Positions 25,180 to 36,700 of a stretch of 64,000 nt of DNA are shown piece by piece. This DNA is from Ophioceras dolichostomum (taxonomy: Eukaryota > Ascomycota > Sordariomycetes > Magnaporthales > Ophioceraceae), in contig PYST01000056.1 of assembly GCA_003049485.1 (NCBI GenBank), positions 87,327-151,326 of the forward strand. The letters run 5' to 3'. A model generated the notes under the pieces. It was not told the origin of the DNA and searched no databases. It saw only the letters and a list, made by a program, of their open reading frames with translations. How positions within the stretch are numbered: position 1 is the stretch's first letter; each line of letters starts with the position of its first letter. The translations under genes and the position numbers were made by a program.

Positions 25180-25809
25180 CTTGTCGGCGCGCGCATCTAG
25201 CAAAGGGGAAAACTGAAGAAAAGAAGGGAAGAAGGAAAGGGATTGAGGTCAAGCAAAAAGCAGACTCGAATCAAGTTGCCTCTGCAGTTAAGAAGAAATA
25301 AAAGGAAGGAAGACGAAGAGGTGTAAACAACGGGGGGGAAAGGGAGGAGTCGGGGATGTGCGCATGGAGCTGGCGACAGATCTGGCTTCAAAAAATATCC
25401 CAACCCAAAACTGTGATGATGTGTCCCAAATTGAGGTGGAGTTGTGAGCACGTGACGTAGATCGAGCTTCCATTGAATTGTGTTCTCGAAGCTGTGGCGG
25501 TGGCTGGAGAACCCCTGACTGGAATTGTGGAGAATGGTGCACTTGTGGCAAGGAACTGGACCCTGGATTTTTTTTCAATGTGAATTGGAACCGCCAACGC
25601 TGGCGAGACTGCACAAGGTTGGAGGAAGGGTTCATCACTTTCGTCTTTGAGAGATATCCGTCGAAGATCTCAGTTTGTGTGTGACCAACATTTCTCCGCC
25701 GCTCACTCGCGCATATTGTTCCTACTAAAATTTCTCACCTTTGTATGATATCGCCGTCTCATGGGGGTGGGCTTTTAGAAGGAAATTTCACAGGTAGCTC
25801 TTCTTGTTC
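25180..25809. other. Divergent promoter region, SEC61 and tRNA-modification gene
   Basis: 630 bp between two divergent starts. No coding frame is convincing. Sequence near 25250-25330 is A/G-rich on the plus strand, i.e. pyrimidine-rich on the SEC61 sense strand, as expected for a leader. No clear TATA element. Confidence 0.5.
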
Positions 25810-27593
25810 ATGCTCCTCGCTCGGCGCTTCTCCCGCCCTGGTACTATCCGCCAGCGAATCCCTTTATTTTCGCGATATGTCATGAGCATGGCGACGCCGC
25901 GAGTGCCGCCATCCGAGCCCCTCATGGTCGTGATGGGCACCACTGGGGTCGGAAAGTCAGATGTACGTAGAAACATTTTCCCCAGCTATAAACAGCGAAT
26001 AGAGCTAATTCGGCCGCAAAAACACATGTTGTGCCTGATATCCTGGTTTCCCAGCTGGCAGTTGAGCTGGCGTGCCGGTTCAACGGCGAGATCATCAACG
26101 CGGACGCGATGCAGATGTACAGGGGCCTCCCCATCATAACGAACAAGATCTCTGCTGAGGAGCAGCGGGGCGTCCCGCACCATCTGCTGGGCATCATCGG
26201 CCTGGACGAGCCCACGTGGGACGTGCACGTCTTCAGGCGGGAGGCGGACAAGACCATCCGCGAGATCCGGAGCAGGGGCCGCGTGCCCATCGTCGTCGGT
26301 GGTACGCACTACTACACCGACGGCCTGCTCTTCGACGACCACCTGGTGACCACAGAAGACGGCGACGACGACAGCGCCACCAGCACGAACTTCCAATCCC
26401 GTGCTGGTGATCATCCTATCCTCGCAGCTCCGACCGAGGATATCCTCGCAAAGCTGCGTGAGGTAGACCCGGTGATGGCGGACAGGTGGCAGCCCAAGGA
26501 CCGGCGCAAGATCCAACGCTCTCTGGAGATTTTCCTCACCACAGGCCGACGGGCTTCAGACATCTACGCCGAGCAGCAGGTCCGCAAAGAGGCTAAGCGC
26601 CGACAACTGTCGACAGCGGCGGCGGCACCCATTCAACGGCCCCCCTGGCAGACGCTCATGTTCTGGGTGTACTCCGACCGCGACGTCCTGACGCAGCGCC
26701 TGGACGGCCGGGTGGACAAGATGATTGAGCGTGGCCTGATCGAAGAAACCAGTGAGCTGTTCGAGCACCTGCAGACCGCCACTGCGAACGGCGCGGCCAT
26801 CGACCGCACTACCGGCATTTGGCAGTCAATCGGGTTCAGCGAGATCGAGCCTTACCTCACCGGCCTGGCGGCACGCCAGGGCCATGACCAGGATCAGGAG
26901 CAGGATCACACCCCAATCACTTTCAACGAGGCCTCACTGCAGGCGCTGAAGCTCTCGGGCATCGAAGCGATCAAGGCCGCGACGCGCCGGTACGCTCGGC
27001 ATCAGGTGCGGTGGATCAAGCGCAAGACCCTCCCTTGGCTCCGGGACGAAGGCGACGCGGCCCTGGGTCACATGTTTGTCGTGGACAGCACCGACATCTC
27101 CAGATGGCAACAGGACGTGGCCGGCAAAGCAGTCGCGGTGACGAAGCGGTTCCTCGATGGCCAAGGTCCACCCTTTCCACCTTCCTCGTCGCCAGCAGCG
27201 GCAGCAGCAGCAGTAGAGGGGCCTAAGAAGGAGGAGGAGGATGATGAAGAGGAGGAGAAGTCGCTTCTGATGATGGGCGATGCGGCGAAGGAGTTCTTGG
27301 AGGGGGCGCTCGCGGCAAGCAGGGAGGCGAAGGGCACGCCATGCCACAAGACATGCCAGACCTGCGGGACGACCGCCCTGACGGAGGAACGGTGGGAGGC
27401 GCATCTGAAGGGTAATAGGCATAGGAGGGTGACGAAGAGGGCCAAGAGGACTGCGCTTGTGCCGGCTGCTGGTTGTGCTAGGCAGACTGCTCTCGCGCCT
27501 GTGGAATGTCATGGAGATGATGACCAAGGTGCTGCTGCACCGGGAGATGGACATTCCCCTCGGAAAGAGTTAAACGCGGCGTTATCAGCGTGA
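25810..27593 (+). CDS. MOD5: tRNA dimethylallyltransferase (Mod5/MiaA family)
   Basis: Exons 25810-25962 and 26055-27593; 92-nt intron; 563 residues. It transfers a dimethylallyl group to A37 of tRNAs reading UNN codons. The P-loop GTTGVGKS is at residues 43-50, and splicing restores GKSDLAVELACRFNGEIINA. Other family motifs are DAMQMYRGLPI, GGTHYY and the DDR/W region. The C-terminus has a C2H2-type zinc finger (CQTC, then HLKGNRHRR), as in eukaryotic members. The first 24 residues are rich in Arg and Ser and lack acids, like a mitochondrial presequence; Met25 and Met27 (MSMATP) would give a form without it. Acidic and Ala-rich linkers separate the catalytic part from the finger. It is divergently transcribed from SEC61. 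Confidence 0.93.
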
Positions 27594-27886
27594 ATCAGCC
27601 ACGGCGGTTTAAGAGGAGACCGATTTTCTTTTTGATGTAACACCCAGGCTATGAACTAGTTGATCTCTACATCCGTACCTGGGTGCTGTATGATACTTGG
27701 AAGATCACCACCCACAAGAGGTAGTGATAATCAAGGACATCTATCTATCTTCCATTCAACGTTCACGCCACCCTTCTCCCACTGGTTCAGTCAGTGGTAA
27801 ATGATACCGCTTCTTCATTCGCCCATGCCAAACACAATGAGTCGCTGGTCCCCTTAGACAAGGGTGTGGAAGTGCAGGCTGGACAT

Positions 27887-28867
27887 CTAGCACTTGTCCC
27901 TGCCCACGATGACGTTCCAGTTTCCCACGACGAAGGTTTGGCCTTAGAAGGGGAAGGGAGGGAGCGGCAATGTTTTGCATGTCAGCGCAAGTCTCTCTCT
28001 GTCTCTCTCTCCTATACCCTAGCCGTGCGTTTGTTCTGTTGATGATCGGGTGATTGGGGAAGGGACTGTTAAAACATACCGGAGACGACATCACGCTGGC
28101 GCCTGTCAATCTGGCCGCACTCGGAGACGGCGTGGAGGGCGACGTCCCCGAGGATGTGGCAGGGGACCACGATTCCGTATTTGTTGTCGTTGCACCAGTG
28201 GATGGCTCCGGCGAAGCTGCAGGTCATGCGGACGCAGACGCGGGGGCCGGCCGGGACGCGGCAGCCGCCCACCATGCTGCGGAGCTTGTTCGCGCCCGAC
28301 ACGATCCAGGAGTTGTCGCAGCGCTCCCGGATGTTGCAGAGGGTGTTGGACTGACATTGAGAATATCAGTCATTTGTGCAATTCGGAGGGGGAATCAGAT
28401 GAGAAGCAAAAGGTTGGGGGTTTACACGGTCGGGGTTGAGAAAAGAAAAAGAAAGAAAAAACATACGCCGTCGATGGGAGTCTCCAGATAGTACGTGTCG
28501 TTGCTGAAGATGGTCATGTTGGGGTTCAGAGAGTGGACCTGGGCGTCGATATCCTGCGAAGCCACGTGTGAGCACTGGGCGAGAACGCTAGATTGTGTCG
28601 TTGGGTCGGTGATCAGCATGAAACAAACCTCGAGAGAAATGCCGTTCAGGGTGATGGGGTCCTGGCCAGGGAACACGATGCCGCTCCACGTAATCGGGAC
28701 CATAGGCTCGGAGGTCGAGGTCGCATTGGGATCCTGTCCGTCAAGTTAGTGATTCTTGTTTGGGCTGGCACGCGACGGACCGATCCGAACGCCCTTACCT
28801 GCGTAGCTAGAGATTCGGTGGCAAAGAGGCCTAGGAGGATCAAGAAGATATGCAGAGCCGAAGCCAT
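27887..28867 (-). CDS. Small secreted cysteine-rich protein, five exons
   Basis: Exons 28867-28799, 28733-28629, 28553-28467, 28350-28080 and 27942-27887; 195 residues; all junctions keep phase. Residues 1-23 are a signal peptide with a hydrophobic LHIFLILLGLF core. The mature protein has sequons N-A-T, N-M-T and N-D-T in its first third, then nine cysteines, from Cys92 to the C-terminal Cys195. The cysteine-rich part (CVRMTC, HWCNDN, PCHILGDV, GQTFVVGNWNVIV) resembles a family of fungal extracellular small cysteine-rich proteins I have seen as unnamed or effector-like; I cannot name it. It would be exported and disulfide-stabilised. Its 3' end faces that of the Mod5 gene, 293 bp away. The final exon is only 56 nt. 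Confidence 0.82.
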
Positions 28868-29914
28868 GGCGAAGAAGATCAAAGCTGTCAGAGAGAGAGA
28901 GAAGGAAGTATGTTGATGCTACAGTCAGAAAGCAGGCAAAATGTACGGAAGGTACCGCGGGAGACTAGAATGGGAGAAAGGCGAAGCAAGAGGGTGTCTC
29001 GATGGAAGAACGCAGAAAACACAAGTGGTGTGGAGGTGAGAGCAGACGCGGAAGAAGGAAATTTTCGGCGAAGCTCGTTTTGTGGACGAGATTTTTGTTG
29101 TGAGGTCTCCTCTCTTGCCCTAGCAACCCGACTGCCATGGCCTCCCGATGTGAGTGAATGACCACCATTAATTTCCAGATCAAACTGCCGAAAACATCAG
29201 ACGAAAGGTGTACCAAAGTGAATAGCGAACCTCCTAGAACGCTTCATGACGGCGATGGCCTAGTCAAGTCTCAAAGCCCGAACAGACGCCCGAACAGACA
29301 CCCCCCCCAGACACTATCTCTGCGGCAAGCGCGAGCTGATTTATACTTTCTAAATTTGCCTATCTACTGAGGTGAGGGCGGGAACGTCTATCTATCTAGG
29401 TCGTTGGCCGTTACACGGCAAGAATGAGGATGGAGCTACGGGTGGCTGAGGAAGTGTGTAGCTACGCTACATAGAGCCTGTCTGAACCCAAGATAAATCT
29501 AACAAGCAGCATCAAGCAAGCAAATATTGGGACAAAAACGCAGGCGACCCGACCACGATGGCTCTAGGGAAGAAGGTGGAGGGGGTACCCAGACCCGGGA
29601 GAAATGAAAAAGACGAGAAACGAAAGAAAAATAGGAAAACGATCAAGAAAGAATCCTGAATTGTCAACCAAGGATATATCGCTCCCATCTATCACCTTTC
29701 GCCAACTCCTTTGGGCTTCGAGAAGATACGGTCACCTCAGGAAGCTGAACGTTACCAATAAGCCCGGGGATCAAAAGACGGCAGCTAGAGACCAGCCACC
29801 TACGTGCCTCAAAAGACCACGCATCCCCATGTAGGCACGTATGGGGAACTGCCTCTAGTGCAAGCGAGGACCCATCCGAATAGCAGAGCTCGCACCACGC
29901 GAGGCTTTAAGCAG
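28868..29914. other. Intergenic, about 1 kb
   Basis: 5' flank of the small secreted protein gene and 3' flank of the next minus-strand gene. A minus-strand TATAAA occurs at 29340-29345, about 475 nt upstream of the secreted-protein start, too far to assign. No coding frame seen. Confidence 0.45.
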
Positions 29915-32197
29915 CTAGTGGTGGCCGTGGTCGCTGCCCTGCTTGGCGGGGTGATGCTGCGGCGCGGCCGGGTCGGACGCGAGATTGTGCTGCTGCGCGG
30001 ACTCGTGCACCTGCTGCAGCAGGCGGTCGGCGTGCAAGGCGTGGGCGCCGCCGCCCGACGACGACGACAGGCCCGCGGCGGGCGTGACGATGTCCGAGTT
30101 CAGGTGGTGCACGGACGCCGTGGCGGGCGCGGGCGCGGCGAGCCGGTCGGCGTGCAGGCCGTGGGCGCCAGCCGCGCCGGAGGAGGATGACTTGTTGTCG
30201 ACGACCTTGCGGTCCGAGCCGAGGCGGTGGTGGCCCGACATCACGGTGTGTGTGGCGATCATGGGATCTGACTGCAGGTCGTGGGCGATGGCGGCCGCGG
30301 AGGGGCCGGTGGAGATCACGTCGGCGCTGAGGTCGTGGGCGCCGCGGCCCGCCTCGTGGCCGGCGGCGGGGTAGGCGAGGCTGTCGGCGCCGATGTGGTG
30401 CGCCACGCCGCCCTCATGGGTGTGCTTCTGCATCGGCGGCATCGTCGGCTGGTGGTGCGCCATGACGGCGTGCTGGCGCTGGTCCTTGTACTGGCTGGTG
30501 GGGCCCATCTGGTTCGCCGTTTTGTAGGCGTGCATGCTGCCGGCGCTGGCGCTGCCACCACTACCACTGGCGGTGTGGGTGCGCTGGTGGTTCATGCCAG
30601 CCTCGAATGCCTTCCGAATCGTGTCTTGCATCTCCTTGCTGTGCTGGTGCTGGTGCTGGTTTTTACTGGAGGCGGCCATCAGGTTCGCCATGTCGAACTG
30701 CATGTTGCCACCATTGGCGACGCTGTTCATGCCAGCCTCGAACGCCTTCTTGACCTCGTCCTGGAAGTCCTTGCCGGCATTTTTGAAGTCCGCCGTCAGC
30801 TTGCCGACCTCCATCGAGGTCTCCTTGCTGAAGTCCGCGATGTCCGAGCCGATCGAGCTGAGGTCCTCTTTGAGGTCCCGCTTGCCCGCCTTGCCCTTCT
30901 TGGCCGCCTTCTTGTCGGCCTTGGCGGCCTTCTTGCTGTCCTTGGAGGCGTTCGAGCCTGCCTTGTCCGCGGGCTGGGGGAGTGACATGAGGATTTGCTT
31001 GCCCTTGTTCTGGTGGTGATGGCTGAGGTTGGCAAGGCGCTCGATGTCATCGACGATGCTGGAGCCAACGCTCTCAATGCCCTTCAGGAGACCGCCGCCG
31101 AGGTCCCCGACGCTCTTCACAAGACCGCCGCCGAGATCCTCGACGCTGTGGAGCACGCCGCTTCCGAGCTTACTGACCGAATCCGCGGTGCCGGTTGTGA
31201 GCTTGCCAAGCGTGTCCCCGGTGCCGGCGGTGAGTCGGCCGAGGTCATCCATAGTGCCGGATGTGAGCTTTCCGATGTCGCCGCCAACCTCACCGACGGT
31301 CCCGCCGAGGGATCCGCCGAATTTCGGAGTCATGGCACGCGAGGGGTCTTGACCAGGGTCACGGCCGCCGCCGCCACCGCCGCCGCCACCGCCGCCACCG
31401 CCGCCTCCCATTCCAAGCATCGAGCCCACCTTCCCGAGCGCGCCTGACAGCATGCCGCCGACGGCAGAAGCCTGTCCGACTCCAGTGCCATCGAGGGGCC
31501 CACATGACTGGAGCAGTTTGTTGATCTCGAGGATCGCCACGCGGAGGTGGTCCTTCGTGGCACAGGCCGCACCCTTCTGGGCCACGTCCGCGGACTCCAT
31601 GGCCTTGTTGAGCTCCTTCGAGACACCGGCGAGGACGCTCTGCAGGGCGACCTGGACAGAGTCGTTGCTGTCGAGGCCGGTGCCGGCGGTGAGCGACTGC
31701 AGGCTGCTCTGAATCTTCAGGCACGCGTCCCCGAGGCTCGACAGCTGGAGAGTGGCGGCGTGGATCTGGCGAAGACCCATCAGCTGCTTGGCAGCCATGC
31801 TCACCTGGGTCTGTAGCTCCGGGTTATTGGTGGCCACGGCCGAGCTCTGCAGCTTTTGGAGGCGGTCCCCAGCCTCGTTGAAGATCTTCTGGAAGACCGG
31901 GTCCGGCATGGGGTCGGACACCAACATGATGGACTGCGGCAGCGTCGGGACTGGCCCAGTGCCCATCGTGGTCGCGCCGCCGGCAGAAGAGGTTCCCGTA
32001 GCAGCAGAGTCGGCTCCTCCCATGGTGTCGCCGAGGCCCGGGACCATGCCCGGCGGAAGCATCTCCTTGGCAGTGTTCTCGACATTGTTCAAAAGGCCGT
32101 CGAGCATGCCCAGCGGGCCGCTGCTCCCGCCGCCGTCGTCAACATCATCGGGGCCCCGGACTCTGTGTCTATGGACGCAAATGTAAGGACAGGCCAT
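29915..32197 (-). CDS. Repeat-rich protein of unknown function, 760 residues
   Basis: One continuous frame from ATG 32197. I recognise no family. Residues 95-235 are predicted mostly helical. A poly-Gly run lies at about 263-278. Residues 298-385 form eight consecutive 11-residue units of the type G-K-L-T-x-G-T-x-D-x-[LV]. A Lys/Ala-rich stretch (415-445) follows, then two copies of KAFEAGMN (about 484-491 and 529-536). The C-terminal 160 residues hold eight copies of H-x-[IL]-x-[AS]-D spaced 18-22 residues apart, ending His-rich. No signal peptide or membrane helix is evident. The start is uncertain: a TAG acceptor-like site (CCATAG) lies just after codon nine, so an upstream exon could replace the first nine or so residues. 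The 11-residue units suggest an amphipathic helix of the kind seen in lipid-surface or LEA-type proteins; that is inference. Confidence 0.75.
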   Translation of the reverse strand: MACPYICVHRHRVRGPDDVDDGGGSSGPLGMLDGLLNNVENTAKEMLPPGMVPGLGDTMGGADSAATGTSSAGGATTMGTGPVPTLPQSIMLVSDPMPDPVFQKIFNEAGDRLQKLQSSAVATNNPELQTQVSMAAKQLMGLRQIHAATLQLSSLGDACLKIQSSLQSLTAGTGLDSNDSVQVALQSVLAGVSKELNKAMESADVAQKGAACATKDHLRVAILEINKLLQSCGPLDGTGVGQASAVGGMLSGALGKVGSMLGMGGGGGGGGGGGGGGGRDPGQDPSRAMTPKFGGSLGGTVGEVGGDIGKLTSGTMDDLGRLTAGTGDTLGKLTTGTADSVSKLGSGVLHSVEDLGGGLVKSVGDLGGGLLKGIESVGSSIVDDIERLANLSHHHQNKGKQILMSLPQPADKAGSNASKDSKKAAKADKKAAKKGKAGKRDLKEDLSSIGSDIADFSKETSMEVGKLTADFKNAGKDFQDEVKKAFEAGMNSVANGGNMQFDMANLMAASSKNQHQHQHSKEMQDTIRKAFEAGMNHQRTHTASGSGGSASAGSMHAYKTANQMGPTSQYKDQRQHAVMAHHQPTMPPMQKHTHEGGVAHHIGADSLAYPAAGHEAGRGAHDLSADVISTGPSAAAIAHDLQSDPMIATHTVMSGHHRLGSDRKVVDNKSSSSGAAGAHGLHADRLAAPAPATASVHHLNSDIVTPAAGLSSSSGGGAHALHADRLLQQVHESAQQHNLASDPAAPQHHPAKQGSDHGHH

Positions 32198-33771
32198 CTC
32201 GCCTGGCTCTCATAGGCTTGCCGCCTTCCAGGTCAGAGAATTGGAGGGTTAAGCACGAAGAATGCAGGTGTGGGGGTGATGGTAGTGGCAGAGCACGCGG
32301 AACTCAAAATGAATGTGGTCTTTGGACAATAGCGGGAGTGTTGGGTATACGACGGTGACGGTGTTCTGGGGGGAGAATTAGAGATCCCACCGATAGTTAG
32401 GCGTAATGATTTTGACGATATCTAGTAGTTAAGATGTGTAGCCGAATGATATTGGGACATCAAGAGACAATCGAGGTTGCGGGAATAGCGACGGCTATGT
32501 GTTAGGTGGCCTGGTGGTAGGAGAGCAACTAGAACGGCCGGGAGCAGTGTGTGGGAGTTTTTCTTTTCTCTCTCCAAGTTTTCCTTGCCCCCCGCTGCTG
32601 AATCCTGCCTTCCTCTCTCCATGCACCCTCCGTTGATGCCGTGCTGGGAAGGCACAGCCAACACACTTCACTTGAAGCACCGCCATTGAGCCCCTTACTG
32701 TGGAAGCTGCTCGTCAGTCAGAGGGCAACTGACCCGCGAGACCACGCTGCGCATCGTACGGTTCGTCATCGTTGAGGACTGTGGTCCTTCCGTGGGTACG
32801 ATCCGCCCTTACCCGGGACGTGAGCCGTAGTCGAAGCGGAGAAAGCCCTACTATGTACTAGGGACCTACCTTCCTTCCAGATGTTGAATAGGTCGCCCAC
32901 GTCTCGCCATGGCTGCCGCGATTTTGGGTAACTGCCAGTTGCTCGGTTTGGGTTGATTGGTTCTAGCCGGCACGCAAGGAAGGTACTACTGTGGAGGCGA
33001 TCATGATGGCTCAACAACGCGCTTCAATCCTCGTGAGAAAGACGGCTTTTCGGTCCCGCCGACCAGGCTATTGATAAAATGAGTTGCTCCAGGAGTCTCT
33101 GTGTTGACATTGCATTGCCTCGCATTTTTTTGTCATTGTTTCTCATAATCTTCTTTTTGCTCTGGTCTGGGGAAGTAGTCTGTCGAGGGGACATTGAATC
33201 ACGTGGAAGAACAGCTGACTCTCCTCGACCACATTGTCGCGTGGTCAAAGCTTCTGACCAGCCCGCCCCGCCTTGGCGGCGTAACCCCACCACATCACGG
33301 CAGGGAGGGCGACAGGCAACCAACCATATCCCTTCACCCAACAACGACCTCGAATGCTCCGGCGCAAGTGAACTCTTTGACCACTTTCTCCGGTGTGGCA
33401 GGCAGTCCACTGTAGCTGTACCTGAGAGGATTTGGTCAGTTATCGGGCAAGTAGACTACTTACCTACCTGCCTAGTCACTGGCGGGGATGATGGGCATAT
33501 AACCGCAGCACCCAAGATCTCAACCAAGAGGTATGCCCAGTTCTATCCCAACCCGGAGCTCAGCCTCGGAAGCTCTTGCACCACTATCCCTTCCCGAGCT
33601 AGCGATTTCCAAGAAGAACCTCTATCTTCCTACTCGGTCTACAAACTAACACCTAAGCTCAAAATTCTTGAAGCGTCAACCTCCATCGATCTTGTACCCA
33701 TCCGTCTGACCCGACTACCGCCTGCCTGCGCCTCTCGGTGGTAAATACCTACCACCTACCTATCCATCAGC
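32198..33771. other. Divergent promoter region upstream of CAND1
   Basis: 1.57 kb between the 760-residue protein gene (minus) and the CAND1 gene (plus). It contains a 221-codon ATG-initiated open frame on the plus strand (33079-33744) ending 27 nt before the CAND1 start; its composition looks non-coding. TACC-type repeats lie at 33459-33473 and 33746-33762. Confidence 0.45.
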
Positions 33772-36700
33772 ATGGCGTCGTCTTCAAACACACCCGCGAC
33801 AGCGCAGGGCATCAACACGCTGCTCGCCAAACTGAATGATAGCGACCCCGACTTCCGGTTCATGTCCCTCAACGATATCCTCACCATTCTCGAGATTGCA
33901 AAGCCCGATATCCTCATGAACGACTTCAACATCGCCTCCCGAATCGTCGATGCCATCGTCAAGGCTCTCGATGACCTCAACGGCGAAGTGCAGAATCTGG
34001 CGATCAAATGGTTAGTCCTTGCAGTGCTCGAGCATCTAGGCCTTCTATCGTTGGAATCTTACGCTGACTTATAGCTTGGGCTGTGTCCAAACTCTTATAG
34101 TCTTGGTCCCCTCGTTATCAAACTGCCGCCTGTGACGGTCGGCCCCCTCATAGAAAAGTTGTCGATGATGAAGCCCAAGAACTCAGTGGACAACACGGTG
34201 CCGGCGCTGGCCCTGCGTGCCGTGATCGTAAACCTCCCTCGACCGGCGCTCGGCGAGTCCACGTATTCCAAGAGTGTGGTCGAGGGTTACACCCCGCTCA
34301 GCCGTGTGCTCATCCCGCGCCTGCTGGGCAAGACGTCACGGATTCCTATACACGGCGCGAACCTGCGACTCCCCGCCTTCGGCGACGGACTCCTCGAACC
34401 GCAGGCCATGAACGCGGAAGCTGTTGATGTGCTGATCGAACTGGTCCACTGTTTTGGTCCGATGCTGGCGGAGGTCGAAGTCGAGGCCCTGCACGACGGC
34501 GTCATCTGTCTCCTTAATAGTGATCTTCCCAGCTTCACCGTTAAAAAGCGTGCCGTCGTAGCCATCTCGCTCCTGGCAACGTACGCTTCTCTAGACGTAC
34601 TCAGCCTTTTCGTCGAACGAGCAACGGCCATGTTAAAGGATGCCAGCGTTGCGCTGCCGATGCGCCGGCTGTACATCAGCACCCTCGGCTCCATGGCTCG
34701 CACCATCCCCCACCGTTTCGGCACGCACTTGGCTACAGTCACCCCCCTGATCTTGGCCGCTCTTGGCGAGGACGAGCTGCGGTGTCACATGGAGCAGGTT
34801 TCAGAGGGCGTTGACGTCGGCCCCGAATTTAATGAGATCCGCGAGGCCGCACTCGTCGCTCTCGAGTCTTTCCTCGCGTCGTGTCCGGTGGAGATGCGCC
34901 CATTCACTGACGAGACCATCGCGGCCGCACTCCGGTACCTGAAGTATGACCCAAACTATACCGGGGACGACGACGACGACGAAGACGATGACATGGACGA
35001 AGATGGCGACGATGATATGGAAGACGATGACGAGTTTGTCTCGTACGGGTTCGATGACGACGACGACGCAAGCTGGAAGGTCCGCCGGTGCGCCACAAAG
35101 GTCATATCCACGCTGATCTCCACCCGGAGCAATGGGGATCTGCTGGACAACGGTGTCTTGTACAAAGCTGCGGCGTCGCTTGTCAAGCGCTTCGAGGAGC
35201 GCGAGGAGAGCGTGCGACTGGAGATCATCTCGGCGCTCTCACTGCTCGTTCGCAAGACGGGCAAAGGTGTCATCCCCGATTTCTCTCTCGATTCCGGCCA
35301 GAGCGAGCTGCTGAGCCAGTTGCCTCCCAGCCGAAAACGGCGCCGGCAGAGCAGCGGCACGGGCATGTCTGCCTACATGGCCGGGGCTGGATCATCTTTC
35401 CTCTCAGGGACCGGGCTTACCTCGCCTGTCCTGGACAAAGTGCCGGTTTCGGGCCCCCGAGCAGACCTTGCCAAGATTACCCCAGCCATCGTTAAAGCAG
35501 GGACCAAGCTGCTTAAGGGCAAGCTTCTGTCGACCAAGCAGGCTGTTATCAAGCTCTTCGACGAGATAATTTCAGTCCAGAGTGGTGGTTTGTCTGCTTT
35601 CCTCGACCAGATTATGACACCCGTGCTCGACGCGATCAAGCCCTCCACTCTCTCCGGCTCGGCTGGTTCCCTGCTGGCCACCGGCGGCAACGCCTCGGCC
35701 ACTCCCATCACACTTCGCATCGCCGCGCTGAGGCTCATGAGCGACATCGCCAAGACGCATTCGTCTCAACTGCTCCAGCCTTTCCTCCCCAATGTCGTTT
35801 CCTGCGTTGTCGCCGTCGTCAAAGACCGGTTCTATAAGATCTCCGCCGAAGCCATCCAGACCGTCGAGGAAGTTGTCAAGGCTATCACGCCGCCTAGGTC
35901 GCGCTCAAGTGCTAGCATGTTCAGGGCAGAGCTTCACAAGCTGTACGAAGTCATCCTCGATCGCACAGTCGCAAGTGATGCGGACAACGAGGTGCGGACG
36001 AAGGCGATCCATGCTCTCGGCACGCTGTTGTCTCGGACCGCCACCGATGAAGGCGTAGACCTGCTCCCTAATGCGGACCGCGTCCAGGCGCTGTGGTGCC
36101 TCCACGAGCGTGTGATAAACGAGACGACGCGCCTGGCCTCGGTCCGCGCCATCGACTGCATTGCCGCATCTGCGTCCGGCCGTGTCGAGTTCGAGCCCCG
36201 CTGGACCCAGACGGTCGCCATGGAGCTGGCCGCTCAGCTACGCAAGTCCAACCGTGCACTCCGGGGCTCGAGCGTGCAGGCGCTGAGCCACCTGACCCAC
36301 TCGCCCGCGGCGCGAGACCAACTCGACGCTGCGACCATCACGGCCCTCGTCGCCGACCTGCAGCCAGTCATCAGCAACAACGATGCCCACCTGCTAAGTC
36401 CCGCACTCCATGTGCTGGCGGATCTCGTGCAAAAGGATGCTTCCCTGGTGGTGACTAAGCAGACCATCAACGTCCTGTGCGAACTCTTGCGGTCGACCGG
36501 CGGCGCATCTGTGCTGGATCCGCTGCTGAACTTGGTTACGTGCATCGGGCAGAGCGGGACCGGCGGTCCGTTGATGAGTGGCATCCTCAAGGATGTGGGC
36601 ATTGGTGGCGACCCGGTGGTCGTCGGAAAGGTGATCGGTAACCTTCTGGTGGCGAGCGGCGCCAACGCCGGCGTGACGCTGGACAGCTTTGTGGCAGAAG

